From NCBI GenBank assembly GCA_028871815.1, contig JAGWMJ010000002.1:62001-126000 (forward strand): a stretch of 64,000 nt of DNA, read 5' to 3'. Position numbers and translations under genes: made by a program. This document shows positions 1 through 7,587 of this stretch, one piece after another. This DNA comes from Armatimonadota bacterium. GTDB taxonomy: Bacteria; Armatimonadota; Chthonomonadetes; Chthonomonadales; Chthonomonadaceae. Below the pieces are notes generated by a model, which was given only the letters and a program-made list of their open reading frames with translations, searched no databases and had not been told where the DNA came from. Numbering within the stretch: the first letter of the stretch is position 1; each line of letters begins with the position of its first letter.

Positions 1-2
1 CC

Positions 3-539
3 GCGCTGGTACAATCTCTCTTGCCGCTTGTTGCGGCGCTGAACGTCGGCGATCCAATGGACCCCGCAACCGATGTGGGCACGCTCATCGATCAGCCGGC
101 CTGTAACCGCGTGGCTGCGCTGGTTGATAGCGCCAGGGCCGCGGGCGCCAGGATGTTGGTCGGCGGTTCGCGGATCGGTTACGGTGCATTTCTTCCGACC
201 GTGTTATCGGAAGTGTCGCGAGAGACGCCGGCAGCCGTCGATGAGGCGTTTGCGCCGTTGGTGATGGTCATGGTCTGCCGCAGCCTCGAGGATGGAATTG
301 CGCTTGCCAACGCCACGCCGTATGGTCTCAACGCCGGAATCTATACCGCTGATGTCCACGAGGCGTTTCGGGCCATTCGTGAACTGAAGTTTGGCAGCGT
401 TATGATCAACGACACGCCGTCGTTCCGTTCCGACCTCATGCCGTATGGTGGGCGCAAACAGAGTGGTCTGGGTCGCGAAGGCGTCCGCTTTGCCATGGAG
501 GAGATGACCGAGATGAAAGTTGTGTGCTTCAACCTATGA
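3..539 (+). CDS. Aldehyde dehydrogenase family protein, C-terminal part (5' end outside window)
   Basis: The reading frame is open from base 3, so the gene starts upstream of the window. The visible 178 residues match the C-terminal half of NAD(P)-dependent aldehyde dehydrogenases: a segment like DAGTLIDQ, the EAFAPLV core, the ANATPYGLNAGIYT segment, and the family-typical end PYGGRKQSGLGREG. The catalytic Cys and most of the Rossmann fold would lie outside the window, so substrate cannot be judged. The stop TGA at 537-539 overlaps the ATG of the next gene at 536 (ATGA), which suggests translational coupling. Confidence 0.88.
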   Translation, partial: ALVQSLLPLVAALNVGDPMDPATDVGTLIDQPACNRVAALVDSARAAGARMLVGGSRIGYGAFLPTVLSEVSRETPAAVDEAFAPLVMVMVCRSLEDGIALANATPYGLNAGIYTADVHEAFRAIRELKFGSVMINDTPSFRSDLMPYGGRKQSGLGREGVRFAMEEMTEMKVVCFNL

Positions 540-1807
540 GAGCCTCCGCCCCCCTCCTTTGGGCCGTTGGTAGCGTGCTTCTATGCACGTCGCAGGTCTG
601 CTCGGCGCAGCAGATTGACGATAACTCCCTCCCGCCGCCGGCATCAACAACGCAGCTGCACCTGGTGGACCCGGCCGGTCTGCGCGAGGCCGGCCGCTCC
701 GGCTGGCATACCGATTTCATCGGCGCCGGACGCGGCGTTTTCGATGTGTCGGCGGGCATGAAGCTGTGGCCCACGCGCTTCTACCTTCGCAATCTGATCT
801 TTGGTGGCGCCATGGATCTGGCGCCAGGCATTCGCGTACGGCTCGGCATGCGTCGCAGCGAGGGCGAGAAGCATCTCTTCCAGGTGGATACGGACGAGGC
901 ATATCTCGAAGCCTTTAATCGCTACAATAGTAATACATTGGAGGGCGGTGTCAGCCTCAAGTTAGGTCGGGTCCGCTACCTCCACTTTCCATATCCCGAC
1001 GCGATATCGGAGTTTGACCAGGTGCCGGGAATCTCCGATCTGTATGGAGGCGCGCCGACCGACTACCGCAACGTGGTGTTGGAGGGTGAGGCGGCGCTTC
1101 ACTCCGGGTTTGGCCTGCACTTTACCGGACTCGCGTACCTGCTCACCAGCCGGCCTCATGCCGATGTGGTGGAGGCATACGGCTTCTACCGCCATGAGTT
1201 CGGCGACGGCTGGAACTTTGAATCCCGCCTTGGCGCCATCGCGGTGCGCCACGAACCGCTCGGTCGCGCCGGACAGCCAGGCGTGGATCTCTACCTGGCT
1301 CGCCAGATCGGCGAATTCAATGTAGGGCTGCTCTACGAACATAAGCGGACGGAGCATGAGTACGCGGGCATTATGGTTCAGTTCCGTCCCGGCTCGATCA
1401 CCCGCCTGCTCGGTAAAGTGAGTTTCGACTACTCGCGCCGCCCGGAGGGCTTTACCGTGCAGGTGCCCATCTACCACGGACGCATCAATGAGAGCCGATT
1501 CACGCCACACGGTTACGTTCTGGTTGGCGAGGTGCGCGCCGTCCGTATCCGCACACTCTGGCAGCAGGGATTTGTGCGGAACGAATACGAGCACCGCGTC
1601 GACTCATGGGGCGATACAGGCAGCCGTGGATTGAAGTGCGTTGTGAAGGAGCGCCCGTGGTATCTGCAAGGCGAGGCGCTGGTGAGCCCCCACCTGGCGC
1701 CGAGCGCCGCGTGGGAGCGCGATCGTCAGGGGCCGGGCCAGTTCGTGCAGCTGGTAACCTACCGCTTTTACAAGCGCCTGAAGAAAGGCGATCCCTCCAA
1801 TGCATGA
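536..1807 (+). CDS. Exported beta-barrel-like protein of unknown function
   Basis: The 423-residue protein opens with a clear signal peptide (MRASAPLLWAVGSVLLCTSQVCSA, split here only by description; cleavage likely after SA near residue 25). The rest alternates polar and aromatic residues (RVRLGMRRSEG, YGFYRHEFGDGWNFESRLG, FTVQVPIYHGRI, FVQLVTYRFY), as outer-membrane beta-barrels do, and ends near a Tyr/Phe-rich strand. I chose the ATG at 536, which overlaps the upstream stop; a GTG at 524 in the same frame would spoil the signal peptide. No family is recognised. Coupling to the aldehyde dehydrogenase suggests one operon. Confidence 0.7.
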   Translation: MRASAPLLWAVGSVLLCTSQVCSAQQIDDNSLPPPASTTQLHLVDPAGLREAGRSGWHTDFIGAGRGVFDVSAGMKLWPTRFYLRNLIFGGAMDLAPGIRVRLGMRRSEGEKHLFQVDTDEAYLEAFNRYNSNTLEGGVSLKLGRVRYLHFPYPDAISEFDQVPGISDLYGGAPTDYRNVVLEGEAALHSGFGLHFTGLAYLLTSRPHADVVEAYGFYRHEFGDGWNFESRLGAIAVRHEPLGRAGQPGVDLYLARQIGEFNVGLLYEHKRTEHEYAGIMVQFRPGSITRLLGKVSFDYSRRPEGFTVQVPIYHGRINESRFTPHGYVLVGEVRAVRIRTLWQQGFVRNEYEHRVDSWGDTGSRGLKCVVKERPWYLQGEALVSPHLAPSAAWERDRQGPGQFVQLVTYRFYKRLKKGDPSNA

Positions 1808-1843
1808 AGCTGCGCGCTTATCTCGGCGCCGCTCCAAGTCGTT

Positions 1844-2470
1844 ATGACAACATCTGCCTCCGCCTTACGCGGGCGTTTCGCACTGGTCGTTGTGTTCGAA
1901 TCGCTGCAGAGCCTGGGGCTCATCGTCTGGCTGGGCGGCCTCGCCATCATCGGCGCGGTTGTAGCCCCGGCGGCGTTCTCCGTGGCCGGCCTCACACCGC
2001 TTCAGGCCGGCTCCGTCGTCGGTGAGTCACTTCGCAGCCTCGGCGGGCTCATCGAAGTGTCCGGCGTGGTGATGGCCGCTTCACAGTTTGTTCTTCGCCG
2101 CAGGTGGATGCAGACGCGCAGCCTCTATATCGCCGACGGTTTTCGCCAACTGCTCACGCTTGCCGCGCTAATGGTGGCGGAGTTCTGCCGCTATTCCCTG
2201 TTTCCAGCACTCGACTTCGCTCGTCGGAAGAACGACATACCGCGCTTCGAGCAGCTGCACCATATCTACTCCAACATGGCCATGGTTCAGGTTGTGCTGC
2301 TGCTGGGAGTTTTGCTGATCGCTGGCTGGCTGAATGCCTCCCGAACGAGCGCATCCCCTCAGAGTGGCGGACCGGCATCTGACGGCGAGGTTGCACCGGC
2401 GGGTCGTGGCGGCGTTACTGCAGCCGCTCCTCCGGCAACTTCCGGTTCCCGAACGCCGAAAAAGCGCTGA
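1844..2470 (+). CDS. DUF4149-type four-helix membrane protein
   Basis: The 208-residue protein has about four hydrophobic helices (near residues 18-48, 65-85, 100-120 and 143-163). The pattern GLIVWLGGLAIIGAVVAPAAF in the first helix pair and a late ...HHIYSNMAMVQVVLLLG helix are typical of the DUF4149/TMEM205-like family, whose function is unknown. A Ser/Pro/Ala-rich, Lys/Arg-ended tail of about 45 residues follows the last helix. It lies 36 bp after the barrel-like gene on the same strand and may be co-transcribed. A strong hairpin at 2494-2527 closes the unit. Confidence 0.72.
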   Translation: MTTSASALRGRFALVVVFESLQSLGLIVWLGGLAIIGAVVAPAAFSVAGLTPLQAGSVVGESLRSLGGLIEVSGVVMAASQFVLRRRWMQTRSLYIADGFRQLLTLAALMVAEFCRYSLFPALDFARRKNDIPRFEQLHHIYSNMAMVQVVLLLGVLLIAGWLNASRTSASPQSGGPASDGEVAPAGRGGVTAAAPPATSGSRTPKKR

Positions 2471-2493
2471 AGGTAACGTCGAACCAGCGGCGC

Positions 2494-2527
2494 AAGAAGC
2501 CCCTCCACGTGTGCGGAGGGGCTTCTT
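2494..2527. terminator. Perfect 13-bp hairpin between convergent genes
   Basis: The arm AAGAAGCCCCTCC (2494-2506) pairs perfectly with GGAGGGGCTTCTT (2515-2527) around an 8-nt loop. It sits 24 bp after the DUF4149 stop and before the end of the convergent Spy-like gene, so it can serve both strands. The TTCTT end of the stem gives a weak T-run only; no separate U-tract follows. Confidence 0.75.
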
Positions 2528-2633
2528 GTTCGCACGCCGCCTTCGTAAGGCGCCGGGGGCGGCGGCATCCTGGTCCGGTGGTGAGCGCCGCTTGCTGCGA
2601 ACAGTTGCCGCGCTCACCACGGTATCACGAACT

Positions 2634-3503
2634 CTACAGAAGCGGTGGCGGTGGCGGCGGTCCGCCCTGATCACCGGGAGGAGGCGGCGGTCCGCCGAAT
2701 CCGCCTGGGCCACCGGGAGGCGGAGGTCCACCAAATCCGCCGGGACCGCCGGGCGGCGGAGGCGGTGGGCCGCCTCCAGGACCACCAGGTCCGCCGAAGC
2801 CGCCGAAGCGACCGCCGCGCGGTGGCCTGAAGTTCTGAACCATGGCCTTCTGATTGTCGTTAAGAACGCCCATGGCAAGCTCATGAGCCTTCTGACGGTT
2901 CTCCTGCATGGTCTGCCGGAATGTGCTGAAGTCCTGGTTCTTTTGGGCGTCCTGCATAGCTGCATGCATCTGCTTGTCGGCAGCCTTGCCGATCGCCCGA
3001 ATCTTCTCGACTTGCGACGGATCCAGGTGCAGTTGCACAAGCAGTGGCGCTGGGATGCCCGTTGCGCGGAACGCGCTCAGGGTGGATAGCAGGCCGGGGA
3101 GCCGGGCGCGCTGGCGATCGTTAAGTACCGCTTCAGCCTGCTTGTCGGCTGCGGCACGGTCGGCCTGCATCTGCTGGAATCGGGCTCTCATCGCCTGCGG
3201 ATCCGGCGGCTGTCCGTTGTTCTGGCCACGGTTCATGAACATCGACCGCATCTTCTGGCGTTGCTGCGTCTGGATGTCTTGAATCTTGGTAACCTGATCC
3301 GCGGTCAGCCTCAGCGCCGATTTCAGAACCGGCATCGGCGTCTGAAGTAGCGATGGCTGGCCCATCATACCAAACATCATTCCCCCTCGCATTCGCGGCG
3401 GGCCGCCTTGCCCCTGCGCAGTTGCGGAGGTCAGCCCGGTGGTTAGCAGCGCCAATCCAGCGCCTGCAATGCTGCATATCCGGGGAACTGAGATCTTCGT
3501 CAT
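2634..3503 (-). CDS. Spy/CpxP-like periplasmic protein with Pro/Gly-rich tail
   Basis: The 289-residue protein begins MTKISVPRICSIAGAGLALL, a signal peptide, with a good ribosome site (GAAGGAGGAG, 3508-3517) just upstream; in-frame extension to 3569 is not needed. Two LTxxQ-like motifs (LTADQVTKIQ, and LDPSQVEKIR) sit in long Gln/Lys/Met-rich helices, as in Spy/CpxP family chaperone-like stress proteins of the periplasm. The last 60 residues are a low-complexity GGPGGFGGPPPPP repeat. It is divergent from a response-regulator/kinase pair, the same layout as cpxP-cpxRA in enterobacteria, so it is probably part of that envelope-stress circuit (inference). Confidence 0.8.
   Translation of the reverse strand: MTKISVPRICSIAGAGLALLTTGLTSATAQGQGGPPRMRGGMMFGMMGQPSLLQTPMPVLKSALRLTADQVTKIQDIQTQQRQKMRSMFMNRGQNNGQPPDPQAMRARFQQMQADRAAADKQAEAVLNDRQRARLPGLLSTLSAFRATGIPAPLLVQLHLDPSQVEKIRAIGKAADKQMHAAMQDAQKNQDFSTFRQTMQENRQKAHELAMGVLNDNQKAMVQNFRPPRGGRFGGFGGPGGPGGGPPPPPPGGPGGFGGPPPPGGPGGFGGPPPPPGDQGGPPPPPPLL
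2640..2815. repeat. In-gene imperfect GC-rich repeats coding GGPGGFGGPPPPP units
   Basis: The 3' end of the Spy-like gene is built of imperfect repeats of the type CCGGGAGGCGGAGG / CCGCCGAATCCGCC. They encode alternating poly-Pro runs (3 to 6 prolines) and GGPGGFGG spacers. Copy number may vary between strains by slippage. Confidence 0.75.
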
Positions 3504-3712
3504 CTTCTCCTCCTTCGACGGGGCAAAGGCTGTAATGCCAGCCGAGCCGGCGTCAATGTCCACATCCACATCTCACACGCTCTATCTTACGCATCACGCA
3601 TGAAAAGAACATGAAATCGATCAGGCCGGGCCGAAAGTGGCATCTTTAACAGCCTGCTGGAACGCAGACTGCCGAAGCGCATGCGGAATCAACGGGTTAA
3701 CGGCTCGCGAGT

Positions 3713-3730
3713 TTCATCCCGGATTCATCC
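3713..3730 (+). promoter_or_regulatory. 11-bp-phased direct repeat, candidate response-regulator box
   Basis: TTCATCC occurs at 3713-3719 and again at 3724-3730, exactly 11 bp apart, 60 bp before the regulator start at 3790. Tandem half-sites one helical turn apart are the usual target of OmpR/PhoB-type regulators. The site lies in the 286-bp divergent region between the Spy-like gene and the regulator, so autoregulation and control of both units is plausible but unproven. Confidence 0.4.
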
Positions 3731-3789
3731 TTGGGGCGTATATTACAGTCCGGAACCGCTTGCCAAGAGGCGAAAACAGCCAGAAATCG

Positions 3790-4482
3790 ATGCCTGCCAA
3801 ACTGCTGATTGTTGAAGATGACCCTGGAATCGCCGCACTGCTCCGCGATGGCCTTGAGCACGCCGGTTACCTGGTGGAAGTTGCGCGCGATGGTCTCGCC
3901 GGCCTGGCCGCCGCACGAACCGGCGGGTTCAGCCTGGTAGTGCTGGACCTGATGCTGCCGCGGATGGACGGTCTGCAGTTGTGCCATGCGATGCGGGACA
4001 CTGGCGACCCGACGCCTGTGTTGATGCTGACCGCGCGCGATGCGATAGACGACCGGGTGCGCGGGCTCGAGACCGGCGCAGACGACTACCTGCCCAAGCC
4101 GTTCGACTTCCAGGAACTGCTGGCGCGGGTACGGGCTCTGCTCCGACGCGACAAGCTGCACCGCGCACGCATCATCCGCGTCGCCGATCTCGAGATTGAC
4201 ACCAGCCGCCATACGGTAACGCGCGCTGGCGTGGAGGTTCGCCTGAGCCACCGCGAGTACGAGTTGCTGGAAGCCCTGGCGGCCAATGAGGGCCGGGTGC
4301 TGACCCGCGAAGCGATTCAGGAGCGAATCTGGATGGACGACGAGTCGCTCTCGAATACCGTTGACGTCTACATCATGATGCTCCGCAAGAAGATCGACAG
4401 TGGCGCCGCCGTTCGGCTTATTCACACCGTACGGGGTTTCGGCTACACACTCCGGCTTCCAGATGCCGACGGCGGAGCGTGA
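3790..4482 (+). CDS. OmpR/PhoB-family response regulator
   Basis: This 230-residue protein has a receiver domain (residues 3-118) with acidic pocket E9/D10/D11, phospho-acceptor D53 in VVLDLMLP, T81 and K103 (LPKPF). A winged-helix DNA-binding domain follows (about 130-225; SHREYELLEALA ... TVRGFGYTLR). The ATG at 3790 gives the normal N-terminus MPAKLLIVEDD; the longer frame from 3637 adds unrelated residues. The stop overlaps the GTG start of the sensor kinase by 4 bp. The partner kinase and the divergent Spy/CpxP-like gene suggest an envelope-stress role. Confidence 0.93.
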   Translation: MPAKLLIVEDDPGIAALLRDGLEHAGYLVEVARDGLAGLAAARTGGFSLVVLDLMLPRMDGLQLCHAMRDTGDPTPVLMLTARDAIDDRVRGLETGADDYLPKPFDFQELLARVRALLRRDKLHRARIIRVADLEIDTSRHTVTRAGVEVRLSHREYELLEALAANEGRVLTREAIQERIWMDDESLSNTVDVYIMMLRKKIDSGAAVRLIHTVRGFGYTLRLPDADGGA

Positions 4483-6062
4483 ACGTGGCCGCATTTTCAA
4501 ACCGGCCCTCCTGGCTGCGGCTGCGTGGCTCATCCATAAGGACGCAGTTGGTGGCATGGAATATGCTGGCGCTTGCCGTGCTCGTTGGAGCGCTTGGCGT
4601 GTTTGTCCACGTGACGGCCACCTCCATCATGGTGCGGTCGGTGGATACCGCGCTGGAGCGCAGCACGCGCGGCTTTGCCTCGCCGCCGCGCCGGTTCCGC
4701 GCGTTCGATGGCCGGCGCCCACCAGAGCCCGGCCAGCCGGCGCCCGGCGCTCCATTTCCAGGGCCGGCCGGCTTGCCGCAGCCGGGCCAGCCGCCACCGA
4801 ACCCGGGTCCACCGCCGCGCGACGCCGGAGGCCCGCCGCCAGGACCGCAGCCGCCGCGCTTCGCCGGTCGCCTCCTTGCCGATAACCCGCTTCGCCCCCG
4901 GCTGTTCAACCTGGACGGCACGCCACTGTTCCGGCGCGACACACGTCCGGTGTGGGATCGACGTGCGTTTACGGCGGCTGCGCGTGGAGCTGTAGTCTTC
5001 TCTACCGTAACATCAGCAGGCCAGACGATACGCGTGATTTCGCGGCCCGTGAGCATCCGTGGCAAAGTAACCGCCGTCGTTGAAGCGGCCTATCCGCTGG
5101 CCGAGGTGCTGCGGGCCGAGCACAGCCTGAACAGCGCGCTTCTTATTCTGATTCCGGTCGGTCTATTGTTTGCTGGGATCGCGGGCGCGCTGCTTACGCG
5201 GCGAGTCCTGACCCGGGTCAGCCTGCTAACGCGATCAGCCGAACGCATCACCATCCAGAATATGGAGGAGCAGTTGCCGGCTAGCGGTAACGACGAGTTT
5301 GCCCAGCTGGCCGGCGCCTTCAACAGTCTGCTTAGCCGGCTGCATACCGCGTACCAGCGGCAGGAGACGCTGCTCAACCAGCAGCGGCAGTTCACGGCAG
5401 ATGCCTCGCATGAGCTGAAGACGCCGCTCACCGTGATTAAGGGTAACACCAGCCTCGCGCTGAGCTCCGAGCTCGATACCGAAGCGACGCGAAACCGGTT
5501 TCGAGAGATCGACCGCGCTGCGGACGCCATGTCGCGTCTCGTCGGAGATTTGTTGGCTTTAGCGCGCGGTGATGCCAGCCAGGCAGCCGCTGGCCAAACC
5601 GAGCTGCTGGTGTCCGAAGTGCTGGAGCGAGCGCAGGAGCGCATTGCGGCTGTTGAGCACGCGCCGATCCGCATCCTGTGCGCCGATCCGGCTCTGACAG
5701 TATGGGGTGATGAAGACGGTTTGATCCGCGTATTCGCCAACTTGCTGGAGAACGCGGTTCGCTACACGCCTGCAAACGGCTCCATTACCGTAGACGCGGC
5801 GGAAGATGCCGGTGGCGTGCGGATACGCGTCATCGATACAGGCTGCGGAATCGCCGAAGAGCATATTCCGCACCTGGGAGAGCGCTTCTACCGTGTGGAC
5901 AGCGCCCGTGCGCGCAGCGATGGCGGCGCCGGTCTCGGCATATCGATCTGTCGGAGTATCGTCGCCGCTCACGGCGGCTCCGTACAGTTCGACAGCGTAT
6001 TGGGCCGGGGAACAACCGTTACGGTGCTGCTGCCAAACCGTGCCGCTCAAACGGCAACCTGA
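4479..6062 (+). CDS. Membrane sensor histidine kinase with Pro-rich periplasmic domain
   Basis: The 527-residue kinase starts at GTG 4479, overlapping the regulator stop. It has TM1 (about 24-46), a periplasmic part of about 170 residues, TM2 (about 219-239), HAMP, a HisKA box with H311 (FTADASHELKTPLTV), and an ATPase domain with N-box NLLENAVRYTP, G1 DTGCGIAEEH and G2 GGAGLGISI. Residues 79-127 of the sensor domain are a proline/glycine run (PGQPAPGAPFPGPAG, PGPPPRDAGGPPPGPQPP). This resembles the tail of the divergent Spy-like protein. It is a classical transmembrane kinase of the CpxA/BaeS-like layout; the stimulus is unknown. Confidence 0.93.
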   Translation: MNVAAFSNRPSWLRLRGSSIRTQLVAWNMLALAVLVGALGVFVHVTATSIMVRSVDTALERSTRGFASPPRRFRAFDGRRPPEPGQPAPGAPFPGPAGLPQPGQPPPNPGPPPRDAGGPPPGPQPPRFAGRLLADNPLRPRLFNLDGTPLFRRDTRPVWDRRAFTAAARGAVVFSTVTSAGQTIRVISRPVSIRGKVTAVVEAAYPLAEVLRAEHSLNSALLILIPVGLLFAGIAGALLTRRVLTRVSLLTRSAERITIQNMEEQLPASGNDEFAQLAGAFNSLLSRLHTAYQRQETLLNQQRQFTADASHELKTPLTVIKGNTSLALSSELDTEATRNRFREIDRAADAMSRLVGDLLALARGDASQAAAGQTELLVSEVLERAQERIAAVEHAPIRILCADPALTVWGDEDGLIRVFANLLENAVRYTPANGSITVDAAEDAGGVRIRVIDTGCGIAEEHIPHLGERFYRVDSARARSDGGAGLGISICRSIVAAHGGSVQFDSVLGRGTTVTVLLPNRAAQTAT

Positions 6063-6090
6063 GCTTATGCGGATCCTCCGCCGGCAGCGC

Positions 6091-7056
6091 TTACGCCGTG
6101 AGTGGCGTTCCGCAGTCGCCGGCCGCCGTCATGGCGGCTGCATCCAGTCGCCGAAGGTATCGGCCTGGCGCTGCCCGGCCCACGGCACGCTCAATCGCGT
6201 GGGCAGCCACGGCCAGGCGCTCCAGGTCAACTCCAGTGCTCACACCCATAGCTTCCAGCAGGCCAACCAGGTCCTCGGTGGCTAAATTGCCGGAAGCTCC
6301 CGGCGCAAAGGGACAACCGCCGTAGCCGCCGGCTGAAGCGTCAAAAGCCGTAGCGCCTAGTTCCAGCGCGGTCAGCACATTCGCCAACGCAAAACCTGAG
6401 GTGTCGTGAAAGTGCCAGGCTATGGCCGTCGCTGGTGCAGCGCGCGCCAACTCGTGGGCGAGCCGAGCCACCTGCGCGGGTGTGGCGTGACCTATAGTAT
6501 CGCCCACCGAAAGCTCATCGGCGCCCATTCCCAACAGTTCCTCGGACATTGCCAGCACAACTTCGGGCGCGACTATCCCCTCGAACGGGCAGACAAAAGC
6601 CGTGGAGATGTAAACCCGCACATGCATCCCGTAACTGGCGGCCTGTGGAATGAGCTCGCGGTATAGCTGTAGCGATTCGGGAATGGTCATGCCGATGTTT
6701 TTGGCGGTGAAGGTTTCGCTGGCGGCCGTAAAAAACGCAATCGCCGCCACACCAGCCTGCGCGGCGCGCGCCAATCCCCTCGCATTTGGCACCAGCGCTG
6801 AGTAACGCACGCCTTCCGCGCGTTGAATGCCGGCAAATACTGCCGCGGCATCGGCCAGCTGCGGCACTCGATCCGGATGCACAAACGCGCTCACCTCAAT
6901 TTCGCGAAGACCGGTTGCGGAAAGCAGATCCACAATCTCGATCTTCTGCATGGTGGAGAGCGTAACCGGCTCGTTCTGAAGGCCGTCCCTCGGGCCGACC
7001 TCTACCACGCGCACCGATGGCGGCAGGCCCTCTAGCTTGGGTGCGGGCAGCGACAT
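6091..7056 (-). CDS. mvaB: Hydroxymethylglutaryl-CoA lyase
   Basis: The 321-residue protein cleaves HMG-CoA to acetoacetate and acetyl-CoA, the last step of leucine breakdown. Motifs seen: VGPRDGLQNE at the N-terminus (substrate/metal-binding Arg-Asp), SVGDTIGHATP, WHFHDTSGFALAN (metal-binding His), and the catalytic Cys loop GGYGGCPFAPGASGN. Its ATG shares one base with the stop of the biotin carrier gene (TGATG), so it is the last gene of the minus-strand leucine operon. It ends 28 bp from the end of the convergent kinase. The closest alternative in the superfamily, an isopropylmalate synthase-like enzyme, is ruled out by length and the Cys loop. Confidence 0.95.
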   Translation of the reverse strand: MSLPAPKLEGLPPSVRVVEVGPRDGLQNEPVTLSTMQKIEIVDLLSATGLREIEVSAFVHPDRVPQLADAAAVFAGIQRAEGVRYSALVPNARGLARAAQAGVAAIAFFTAASETFTAKNIGMTIPESLQLYRELIPQAASYGMHVRVYISTAFVCPFEGIVAPEVVLAMSEELLGMGADELSVGDTIGHATPAQVARLAHELARAAPATAIAWHFHDTSGFALANVLTALELGATAFDASAGGYGGCPFAPGASGNLATEDLVGLLEAMGVSTGVDLERLAVAAHAIERAVGRAAPGRYLRRLDAAAMTAAGDCGTPLTA

Positions 7057-7568
7057 CAGCTTATGCCTCCTTCGGGCTCAACCTCGGCGAGAACGGCGCC
7101 CATCTCGACGCGGTCGCCCTCCTGGACGTGAATGGCGGTTACTTTTCCGGCAAAAGGCGCATTGACCGGCGCGATGATCTTCATTGCTTCAATAATTGCA
7201 ACGGCCTGTCCTCGTGCAAGCACATCGCCGAGGTTTGCCTTGACCTCCGCAACGACGCCAACCATTGGCGCCGTCAGCACCCCGCTTGGCGCGGAGGGCT
7301 CTGTGGCGCCCAATCCGGCCGGCGCGAATCGCCAGACCATCCCGTTCCACTCAAGCTCAATAGAACCACCGGCGCGTCGCGCCGGCATTTCAATCCACCG
7401 CTCGGCGCCATCCTCCTCGATGACGCAAAGCCGAACGCGGCGGTCGGCGAATGAGATCGCGCGCAGGTCCCATGCACGCCCATCCTCCGTCTGCAGCCGC
7501 CAACCGGCGTGAGTCCGCTCCATCGCCAGGTCCAGTGTCACTGTGGCAGAGCGAAATCGGTGCTTCAT
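7056..7568 (-). CDS. Biotin carboxyl carrier (BT-BCCP) half of acyl-CoA carboxylase alpha subunit
   Basis: The 170-residue protein has a C-terminal biotinyl domain (about 98-166) with the attachment motif EAMKI (K130), preceded by about 90 residues with no other domain. In methylcrotonyl-CoA carboxylase alpha subunits that position holds the BT domain that binds the beta subunit. The gene begins 19 bp after the biotin carboxylase stop, behind a GAGAAG-like ribosome site. BC (495) plus this protein (170) add up to one normal alpha subunit, so MCC alpha seems divided in two. A stop lies just upstream in its own frame, so it is not a single frameshift. Confidence 0.88.
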   Translation of the reverse strand: MKHRFRSATVTLDLAMERTHAGWRLQTEDGRAWDLRAISFADRRVRLCVIEEDGAERWIEMPARRAGGSIELEWNGMVWRFAPAGLGATEPSAPSGVLTAPMVGVVAEVKANLGDVLARGQAVAIIEAMKIIAPVNAPFAGKVTAIHVQEGDRVEMGAVLAEVEPEGGIS

Positions 7569-7587
7569 CGCTTCTCATTCCTGGCGA

